Below are positions 25,155 to 31,364 of a stretch of DNA of 39,962 nucleotides, piece by piece; position 1 is the first letter of the stretch, and each line of letters begins with the position of its first letter. Position numbers and translations under genes: made by a program. Origin of the DNA: Bryobacteraceae bacterium (GTDB lineage Bacteria > Acidobacteriota > Terriglobia > Bryobacterales > Bryobacteraceae); NCBI GenBank assembly GCA_030041495.1, contig JASHNT010000027.1, forward strand, positions 1 through 39,962, written 5' to 3'. The notes beneath the pieces were generated by a model. The model saw nothing but the letters and a program-made list of their open reading frames with translations. It was not told the origin of the DNA and did not search any database.

Positions 25155-25562
25155 TCAATGAGCGCCGGCGTCCGGCGCGGAGGATGCTCCGAATACGTTT
25201 TGGCCGTTGGCCAGCTTCACCGTCTTAGCGTTGACGAGGTTCGACCCATCCTTGGCGCGGTACCCCTGCACCGTCACCTCATCGCCGATTTTCAGCGAGC
25301 TCCGGGTCCATCCCTCGTGCATCAGGGCGTTGGGACTGCCCAGTTCGAAATCCCAGTTCGTCACCTTCCCGTTCGCATCCCTTACGTCCATGTAGAAATG
25401 CATATGCGGATTCATCCATTCCACTTTGGTGACGCATCCGCTGACGGTGATGGGCCGCCTCTCATCGAACTCCGCCGAGAAGGAATGGTGCGCGGACGCC
25501 GGCGCCCAGGCCAGGACCAAGCCGGCGCCGGACGCGAGAACAGCACGTTGAATCCGGGTCAT
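25155..25562 (-). CDS. DUF6152-family exported protein, first gene of the dioxygenase operon
   Basis: 135 residues from ATG 25562, with GGAGGG (25568-25573) as ribosome binding site. A signal peptide (AVLASGAGLVLAWAPASA) ends at HHSFSAEFDE. The family core follows: ITVSGCVTKVEWMNPHMHFYMDV, NWDFELGSPNALMHEGW, LKIGDEVTVQG. It is a paralogue of the proteins encoded at 9520 and 10614. The histidine-rich N-terminus and NPHMHF could hold a metal; this is inference. Placement directly before an iron-dependent dioxygenase, and a candidate sigma-54 site just upstream, are the only functional hints. Confidence 0.85.
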   Translation of the reverse strand: MTRIQRAVLASGAGLVLAWAPASAHHSFSAEFDERRPITVSGCVTKVEWMNPHMHFYMDVRDANGKVTNWDFELGSPNALMHEGWTRSSLKIGDEVTVQGYRAKDGSNLVNAKTVKLANGQNVFGASSAPDAGAH

Positions 25563-25584
25563 GGAAGCCCTCCAGAACACACAG

Positions 25585-25601
25585 TGCAAGGAACGGACCA
25601 A
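25585..25601 (-). promoter_or_regulatory. Candidate sigma-54 (-24/-12) promoter for the DUF6152-dioxygenase operon
   Basis: On the minus strand TTGGTCCGTTCCTTGCA matches the consensus TTGGCACG-N4-TTGCA at all but two positions, and the GG-to-GC spacing is exactly 10 bp. The start point would be near 25574, giving a ~12-nt leader with the ribosome binding site at its 5' end. The NtrC-type activator encoded at 26097 is a plausible regulator. Confidence 0.45.
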
Positions 25602-25761
25602 TCCTTACGGCCGCTATTGCCGCTGCAACACCAAGGGCTTCTTGAGCGAAACCCTGCGCCGAGGCCATGCGCAGGTGCGCGATCCGGCGCAGCCAGGCGC
25701 AGCCTCTCTTCGCGGTCTCGCGCGACAGAAGGCGCGAAACGCGGAAAGTCCGCGCGTAATT

Positions 25762-25778
25762 GTGGACGGTGAAGTGCT
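25762..25778 (+). promoter_or_regulatory. Weaker candidate sigma-54 promoter for the small membrane protein
   Basis: GTGGACGGTGAAGTGCT keeps GG-N10-GC with TGG at -24 and TGCT at -12, but the middle of the -24 block is off consensus. The start point would be near 25788, about 20 nt before ATG 25809 and just ahead of GAGGAGG (25794-25800). A chance match is possible in GC-rich DNA. Confidence 0.3.
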
Positions 25779-25808
25779 ACCGATAAGGCGACTGAGGAGG
25801 TCGGAGCC

Positions 25809-26075
25809 ATGAATTTGACACCTTATGTGATCGCCTGGATGCTGCTGGGAGTCGGGACGGTTGGCTTGGCGCTGTACCGCAAGTTCCAAACGATGAGAGA
25901 GGATGACTACATCCACATCGAAGCTTGGAGAAAGCCGCAGGTTGCCGAGCAAGAGGTGATGGCGCACAAGTTTCACGTCATCGATCGCGTCGGCGAAGTG
26001 CTCACAGCCTTGACCGCGTTCGGCGCGCTGGCGCTTGCGTTTGCCTGGATCTACGCGCGGCTGAACCACCTGTGA
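25809..26075 (+). CDS. Small membrane protein with two membrane helices
   Basis: 88 residues, GAGGAGG 8 nt before the ATG. Helix 1 is VIAWMLLGVGTVGLALY (residues ~7-23) and helix 2 is LTALTAFGALALAFAWIYA (~66-84). A ~40-residue charged loop lies between them (TMREDDYIHIEAWRKPQ). With an even number of helices both ends are on one side. It is divergent from the DUF6152-dioxygenase operon and convergent with the NtrC-type gene, whose stop is 22 bp away. No family recognised; a sensor or channel accessory role would be a guess. Confidence 0.8.
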   Translation: MNLTPYVIAWMLLGVGTVGLALYRKFQTMREDDYIHIEAWRKPQVAEQEVMAHKFHVIDRVGEVLTALTAFGALALAFAWIYARLNHL

Positions 26076-26096
26076 AGACTCAGAGGCTGTGAGGGC

Positions 26097-27509
26097 TCAC
26101 AGGCCATGTTTTTTGAGTTTGTAGCGTAGCGCATCGCGTCCGATGCGCAGCATGCGGGCCGCTTCGGACTGGTTGCCCGAGGCGGCTTGCAATGCCCGGA
26201 TAATCAGCAAGCGCTCCTGATCTTCCAGCGAACTCACCGCCGCGCCGGCTCCAGCCGCCGTGGAATCCATCCCGTGGATATGGCCTCGCGCCGCGGATTG
26301 TCCGTTTTCGCCGCCCGGTATTGCCCCTTGATGCAAATATGCGGGCAGATCCTGAACGTCGATGGTATCGCCCAGCGTCATCATGCAGGCGTGGCCGATC
26401 ACGTTTTCGAGCTCCCTCACGTTGCCGGGCCAGGAGTGCAGCGCCAGAGCGATCTGCGCCCGGTGCGTGAGCGCGTGGATCTGCTTGCCGTACTGAGAGG
26501 CGAAACGGGAAATGAAGTGCCGTTCCAGAAGCGGCAAATCCTCTTTGCGCTCCGCCAGGCTGGGGACATTGATCTCCACCATCGAAAGCCGGTAGTACAA
26601 ATCCTCGCGGAATTGTTTGTCGGCGATGGACTTGCGCAAATCGCGGTTGGTGGCGGCGATGACCCGCACGTTCACTTTGCGCGGCGTCAGCGATCCAACC
26701 CGCAAGACCTCCTGGTTCTGCAGCACGCGTAGCAGCTTGGCTTGCGTCGACAACGGCATATCGCCGATTTCGTCCAGGAAGAGAGTCCCGCCGTGAGCGT
26801 GCTCCACCAGGCCCGCTTTGTCCGCGGTCGCGCCAGTGAAGGAGCCGCGCACGTGACCGAATAACTCGCTTTCAAACAGCGTTTCGACCACCGCCGAGCA
26901 GTTCAGCACCACGTAACGGCCTTGAGAGGCCGGGCTCAGCCGGTGCAGCGCCTGGGCCACCAGGTCCTTGCCCGTGCCCGTCTCGCCAGTGACCAAAACG
27001 GCGCGATAGTGCGGGGCCACGCGGCGGATGCGCGAAAACATGTCCCACATCAACGGGCTGTTGCCGACGAACCCCTCGAACTCCGCGCTGGCCGCCAGCT
27101 CGTCTTCCAGTTGGCTGGCGCGGCGCCGCTTGCGCGCTCCCTCCAGCAGCTTGCCGACCCGCTCCCGCAACGATGAAATCGAGACCGGCTTATTCAGGTA
27201 GTCCGAAGCGCCCTTCTTGATCGCCTCTACGGCCGATTCCGTGGAGTAATGGGCGGTCATCAGAATCACGTCGGTGGAGGGATCGAACTCCATGACCCGT
27301 TCCAGCACCTCCATGCCGCTCATCTTCGGCATTACCAGGTCGGTCAGGACGATTTGAGGATGCCGCTCGTGAAGCAGGTCCATGCCCTCCTCCGGATCGG
27401 ACGCCGTGAGGATCTCCAGCTCCGGCTGCGCTAAGGCGCTGGAGAGCATTTCCAGGCTGCCGGGATTGTCGTCGATGATGAGCAGCGAGAGGGCGGGTTT
27501 GGCGGGCAT
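26097..27509 (-). CDS. NtrC-family sigma-54-dependent response regulator
   Basis: 470 residues. Receiver domain 1-120 with phosphoacceptor Asp57 in LTDLVMP, acidic pair IIDDNP and Lys107 in LNKPVS. AAA+ domain ~146-380: Walker A GETGTGKD (175-182), the sigma-54-contact loop as GSFTGA (222-227, usually GAFTGA), Walker B LFLDEIGD, NVRVIAATNRD, and FREDLYYRLSMVEINVPSLAERKED. A linker follows, then a Fis-type HTH at the C-terminus (ASGNQSEAARMLRIGRDALRYKLKKHGL). It remodels sigma-54 polymerase at -24/-12 promoters when phosphorylated. It is the last gene of the kinase-receiver-NtrC operon, 11 bp after the receiver gene. A likely target is the divergent region at 25.6-25.8 kb. Confidence 0.95.
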   Translation of the reverse strand: MPAKPALSLLIIDDNPGSLEMLSSALAQPELEILTASDPEEGMDLLHERHPQIVLTDLVMPKMSGMEVLERVMEFDPSTDVILMTAHYSTESAVEAIKKGASDYLNKPVSISSLRERVGKLLEGARKRRRASQLEDELAASAEFEGFVGNSPLMWDMFSRIRRVAPHYRAVLVTGETGTGKDLVAQALHRLSPASQGRYVVLNCSAVVETLFESELFGHVRGSFTGATADKAGLVEHAHGGTLFLDEIGDMPLSTQAKLLRVLQNQEVLRVGSLTPRKVNVRVIAATNRDLRKSIADKQFREDLYYRLSMVEINVPSLAERKEDLPLLERHFISRFASQYGKQIHALTHRAQIALALHSWPGNVRELENVIGHACMMTLGDTIDVQDLPAYLHQGAIPGGENGQSAARGHIHGMDSTAAGAGAAVSSLEDQERLLIIRALQAASGNQSEAARMLRIGRDALRYKLKKHGL

Positions 27510-27520
27510 GGAGGTTTATC

Positions 27521-27883
27521 TTAACGTAACATTCGTTCCACTTCGTCCCGGAGTGCGCTGATACGGATGGGCTTGGCGATGTACCCGGTGAATCCGGAGG
27601 CAAGCGCCAGCTCGCGGTCTCCCATCATCGCGCTGGCGGTCAACGCTACCACCGGCGTCCCGGCGAAACGTTGGTCGCGGCGAAGCTCCTGCACCACGCC
27701 GAAGCCGTCCAGGCCGGGCATGTGCAGGTCGAGGATGATCAGGTCGGGTTGCACGCGCCGGGCTTGATCCAGCGCCTCAACGCCATTACTCGCCTCATAC
27801 ACCTGGTAATTGCAGTTTTCAAGCACCATCCGGACCAATTCCCGGCCTGTATCCTTGTCATCCGCAACCAGCACTTTCTTCAT
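27521..27883 (-). CDS. Single-domain response regulator (CheY-like receiver)
   Basis: 120 residues, a receiver domain only. Asp8-Asp9 acidic pocket in VLVADDK, phosphoacceptor Asp52 in LIILDLHMPGLDG, Thr in VALTASAMMGD, and Lys in IAKPI. It has no output domain, so it should act by phosphotransfer or protein contact. Its ATG overlaps the stop of the upstream kinase gene (ATGA), so the two are coupled. Together with the NtrC-type protein it gives the kinase two possible receivers; LxASGF.GYIAKPI is typical of receivers associated with hybrid-type kinases. Confidence 0.94.
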   Translation of the reverse strand: MKKVLVADDKDTGRELVRMVLENCNYQVYEASNGVEALDQARRVQPDLIILDLHMPGLDGFGVVQELRRDQRFAGTPVVALTASAMMGDRELALASGFTGYIAKPIRISALRDEVERMLR

Positions 27884-29139
27884 CTCGTGGCCACCTTTTG
27901 GCGCGTTCCGTATGCGGGAATGGTGAAGGTAAAGCGACTGCCCTTCCCCGGCTCGCTGTCCACCACTATCGTACCGCCGTGTTCCTGAACCAAACGCCTG
28001 GTGATCGCAAGGCCGAGACCAGTGCCTTCGCGAACCCCTTTGGTGGTCGCGCCAGCCTGATGAAAAATGTCAAAGATAGCTTCGTGCTCCTCCGCGGGGA
28101 TGCCGACACCGGTGTCGGCGACCGAGATTTCGACCAACCCCCCCATCTGACGCGCGGCCACTTCGATGCGTCCGCCTTCCGGCGTGAACTTGACCGCGTT
28201 GCTCAACAGGTTCATCAGGATCTGCTTGAGCCGCAGCGGATCGGCCTGGACACCCAGCATTTCACCTTCGCCCGGCGGAGTCAGATGCGCCTGGATCGTC
28301 AAAGCCTTGGATTGGCCTAGCGGGCGGATCACGTTGAGCGATTCCTCCACCACGCCGGCCAATTCCAGCGGCTCCGGATGCATCTCGATCCGGCCGGATT
28401 CGATCCTGCTCAGGTCCAGGATGTCGTTGATCAACTCCAGCAGATGAAGCGAATCGCGGTGGATGTGGTCTACGAAGCGCCGCTGCTTCTCGTTGAGCGG
28501 TCCCTGGATCTGTTCCGCCAGCAGTTCCGAAAAACCGATGATGGTGTGCAGCGGCGTGCGCAGCTCATGGCTCATGCTGGCCAGGAACTCGGTCTTAAGC
28601 CGGTTGGCGCGCTCCACTTCACGGTTGCGCAGCGCCAGCTCCTGGTTGTGGTCGGCCAACTGGCGCGTGTAACGCTCCTGCACGGCGCGGAGCTGATCCT
28701 CGGCCCGCTTCCTCGCCGTAATGTCCCGGACGATGGCTGTGGCGCGAAACCCAGCCTCTGAGACCGACGGGCTGAGACTGATCTCCACCGGGAAGCGAGT
28801 CCCGTCCTTGCGGACCGCTTCCAGTACCAAGCCGCTACCCATGGCGCGCGTGGTCGGGTGGTCGGCATAGCGAAAACGATGGCCCGCGTGGGCGGCACGC
28901 ATCTCGACCGGAACCAGGATCTCGGCCGGGGCTCCCAACAGCTCCTCCCGCGTGTAGCCGAACATTTGCTCCGTCATGTGGTTGAGTAGAATGATGCGGC
29001 CTTCTCCATCCACTTGGAGAATGGCGTCGGGGGCGGCCTCCAGAAGCTCGCGAAAACGCTGCTCAGCCTCCACCGCAGAAGGCGATTCGGGATGAGAGCG
29101 GGGAGCCAAGCTCAATGGAATCAGCAATCGCGATTCCAT
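27880..29139 (-). CDS. PAS-domain sensor histidine kinase
   Basis: 419 residues from ATG 29139; a TTG at 29145 adds two. No membrane segment is seen, so it is probably cytoplasmic. A PAS domain (~25-145, ILQVDGEGRIILLN, MFGYTREELLG, AIVRDITARKRAE) is followed by a coiled linker, the HisKA box FLASMSHELRTPLHTIIGF (His191), and the ATPase domain: N-box LMNLLSNAVKFTPEGG, G1 VADTGVGIP, F-box IFDIFHQ and G2 GTGLGLAITRRLVQEHGG. The 'KFTPEGG' and 'HTIIGFSELL' style is that of hybrid-type kinases. Its stop overlaps the receiver start. The signal sensed is unknown. Confidence 0.94.
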   Translation of the reverse strand: MESRLLIPLSLAPRSHPESPSAVEAEQRFRELLEAAPDAILQVDGEGRIILLNHMTEQMFGYTREELLGAPAEILVPVEMRAAHAGHRFRYADHPTTRAMGSGLVLEAVRKDGTRFPVEISLSPSVSEAGFRATAIVRDITARKRAEDQLRAVQERYTRQLADHNQELALRNREVERANRLKTEFLASMSHELRTPLHTIIGFSELLAEQIQGPLNEKQRRFVDHIHRDSLHLLELINDILDLSRIESGRIEMHPEPLELAGVVEESLNVIRPLGQSKALTIQAHLTPPGEGEMLGVQADPLRLKQILMNLLSNAVKFTPEGGRIEVAARQMGGLVEISVADTGVGIPAEEHEAIFDIFHQAGATTKGVREGTGLGLAITRRLVQEHGGTIVVDSEPGKGSRFTFTIPAYGTRQKVATR

Positions 29140-29189
29140 CCCCAAGGGAGATTAAAGATGCGGAAGTTTCCGGCCTTACCACTGAGCAC

Positions 29190-29230
29190 TTGGGTGATCG
29201 CACGCAGGTGCTAAGCGCGAAATCACCCAA
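29190..29230. repeat. Inverted repeat TTGGGTGAT ... ATCACCCAA between kinase and PQQ dehydrogenase
   Basis: A 9-bp perfect inverted repeat (29190-29198 and 29222-29230) has 23 bp between the arms and lies 31 bp past the dehydrogenase stop and ~50 bp before the kinase start. It can fold as a hairpin that ends the dehydrogenase transcript, or act as a two-site operator for the kinase operon. No T-tract follows on either strand, which favours the operator reading slightly. Confidence 0.45.
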
Positions 29231-29260
29231 CGTCGACGAAATAAAGTGGTTATCTCGTGG

Positions 29261-31333
29261 TTACCGCCCGCGTCCGGCTCCGCCGCCAAACCCTCCGGCA
29301 CCGGTTCCCTGCGGACCTCCTGCAATGGCAATATACTGCTTGCCGTCCAGCATGAAAGTCATCGGCGGCCCAACCTGGTTCAGGTGGGTGTCGATGTCCA
29401 GGAGCTTCTCGCCGGTGTCCGCGCGATAGACGCGTAGATTGCTGTGCACTCCCGCGAACACCAGGTTCCCGGCGGTTGACAGCGTGCCTCCCTGATTGAA
29501 GCCGGCAGCGCCATCGTCGGCGTGCCAGCGTTCCTTCTGCGCGATCGGATCCCATGCCACCAGAGGCGTGCCGCGCAGCGCCGGTCCGATCACGGGAAGA
29601 GTCGGCACCGGGGCTCGGGCGGCCCCGCCGCGTCCACCGCCGGCTCCGCCACGGCCACCCGCACCACCGCGGCCACCTCGCCCGCCACCTGCCGGAGCCG
29701 CGCCCGCCTCTAGAGCCGGAGGAGGCTCAGGCAAGGTCCCGTTTCCATCGAGCACATAGACTTGAAGGCGGGCGGGAGGAGCCGCCGCCGCCGCAACTCC
29801 GCCTCGAGCGCCGCCACGCCCGGCTTGCCCAGGATCGATTCCGGGAGCAGCCGCGCCACCTCTTGCGCCGCCCGCACCTCCTCCGGCGGCGCCACGTCCT
29901 GCTCCGCCACCGTTGCCGCGGCCGGTCGCCATGTTGCCCATAACCCCTCGACCGGTTCCCGTTTCACCGATGTCCGTCGAAATGGGAGTGTAGTCGGGGT
30001 TGGCCTGGAACGTGTATCCGCTGCCAGCCGTGCTGGGAACATACACCAGGCCGGTATTGGGATTGAAAGACCATGGCGGCCAAACGTGCCCGCCGCCGGG
30101 GCCCGGCATCACGCTGACGGCGTCGAAGCCGTAACGCGCTTCGGGATTCACCGTGGGACGGCCAGTCTTGAGATTGATTCCGGAGGCCCAGCTCACCGGA
30201 ACCCAAGGATCGGCAGCGAGCAGCTCGCCGGTTCCGCGATCCAGGACGTAAAAGAACCCGTTCTTTGGAGCATGCATGAGCACGTGCCGCAGCTTGCCGT
30301 TGAAGGTGATATCGGCCAGCATGATGTCGGCGATCGAATCGAAATCCCAGTCGTCTCCGGGAGTGGTCTGGTAGTACCAAACCAGCTTGCCGGTCGCGCC
30401 GCGCACGGCGATGATGCAGTCAGTGCACAGATCGTCGCCCTTACCGCGGTACTGCTCGGTCCACGGACCCGGCTGGCCGGTGCCGACATACACGATATCG
30501 TCGTCGGGGTCGTAGGCGACTCCGCCCCACACCGGCCCGCCGCCGCCGATCTTCCACCACTGGCTCTTTGCGTCCCAGGTCTTGGCCCAGTCCGCCAGCC
30601 ACGGCTGCTCGAACGGTTTAGCGGGATCGCCGGGGACGGTGTAGAAGCGCCACGCTTGTTTACCGGTCTCGGCGTCATAGGCATCGAAGAAACCACGCAC
30701 GCCGAACTCGCCGCCGCTGGCGCCCACGATCACCTTGCCGCCCTTGATCACGCGCGGAGCCATGGTGATGCTGTAGGGCATGTTGTTCGGCGTCACGCGG
30801 GTCTCCCAAACGATTCTGCCCGTCGCCATGTCCAGCGCGCGCAGCCGGCCGTCCACCACCGGAGCGATAATCTTGCCGTCATACATCGCGATGCCGCGAT
30901 TCACCACGCCGCAGCAGATGCGCCCCGCGTAGATCTGCTGGTTCACTTCCGGATCCGAACGCCAGACTTCCTTGCCCGTGTGCAGATCCACCGCGTAGAC
31001 AATGCTCCAGGGCGTGATGCTGTACAGCATGCCGTTGTAGACTAGCGGCGTCGCCTCCTGGCGGTTCCCGCTGGTGCCCGCCGGAGCCGAGGGGATGTCG
31101 TAATACCAAGCCAATCCCAGGCTCTTGACGTTCGAATCGTTGATCTGATTGAGCGGGCTGTAACGCTGCTCCATCCAACCGCCGTTGTATTCGATCCAAT
31201 CCGCGCCATTCTTCTCGGCATTTTTGAGCGTCTCATCGCCGACCTGGCCCGGCTGCTGCGCGGGAACCGCCAACGCCAGCGCCAAGACCGCGCCCGGACC
31301 GGCCAACCACTTGAACCTGTTCCTCATGAGCAT
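29261..31333 (-). CDS. PQQ-dependent alcohol dehydrogenase with lanthanide-type Asp and Gly/Arg-rich inserts
   Basis: 690 residues from ATG 31333 (GAGGTG upstream); a TTG at 31354 is the longest start. A signal peptide ends near VPAQQ. The eight-bladed quinoprotein propeller is evident: RYSPLNQINDSNVKSLGLAW, QEATPLVYNGMLY, adjacent Cys140-Cys141 (the vicinal disulfide over PQQ) in GRICCGVVNRG, and TPGDDWDFDS, where Asp330 is the catalytic base and Asp332 two residues later is the extra metal ligand seen in XoxF/PedH-type lanthanide enzymes. No haem c motif is present, so electrons leave by a separate carrier. Two low-complexity GRGGxGG stretches (nt ~29805-29945 and ~29605-29710) interrupt the C-terminal blades. 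It is 31 bp after the esterase gene, same operon. Confidence 0.93.
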   Translation of the reverse strand: MLMRNRFKWLAGPGAVLALALAVPAQQPGQVGDETLKNAEKNGADWIEYNGGWMEQRYSPLNQINDSNVKSLGLAWYYDIPSAPAGTSGNRQEATPLVYNGMLYSITPWSIVYAVDLHTGKEVWRSDPEVNQQIYAGRICCGVVNRGIAMYDGKIIAPVVDGRLRALDMATGRIVWETRVTPNNMPYSITMAPRVIKGGKVIVGASGGEFGVRGFFDAYDAETGKQAWRFYTVPGDPAKPFEQPWLADWAKTWDAKSQWWKIGGGGPVWGGVAYDPDDDIVYVGTGQPGPWTEQYRGKGDDLCTDCIIAVRGATGKLVWYYQTTPGDDWDFDSIADIMLADITFNGKLRHVLMHAPKNGFFYVLDRGTGELLAADPWVPVSWASGINLKTGRPTVNPEARYGFDAVSVMPGPGGGHVWPPWSFNPNTGLVYVPSTAGSGYTFQANPDYTPISTDIGETGTGRGVMGNMATGRGNGGGAGRGAAGGGAGGARGGAAAPGIDPGQAGRGGARGGVAAAAAPPARLQVYVLDGNGTLPEPPPALEAGAAPAGGGRGGRGGAGGRGGAGGGRGGAARAPVPTLPVIGPALRGTPLVAWDPIAQKERWHADDGAAGFNQGGTLSTAGNLVFAGVHSNLRVYRADTGEKLLDIDTHLNQVGPPMTFMLDGKQYIAIAGGPQGTGAGGFGGGAGRGR

Positions 31334-31364
31334 GTGCTTGATCACCTCTGTCAACGGTCTTGAA

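Noticed and set aside
29600-29960. Dense repeats in the PQQ dehydrogenase as a CRISPR or satellite array
   Set aside because: The repeats are irregular Gly/Arg/Ala codon runs within an intact reading frame, with no constant spacer length.
29762-31045. 427-residue plus-strand frame opposite the PQQ dehydrogenase
   Set aside because: It is the antisense of conserved quinoprotein blades and Gly-rich repeats; no motif.
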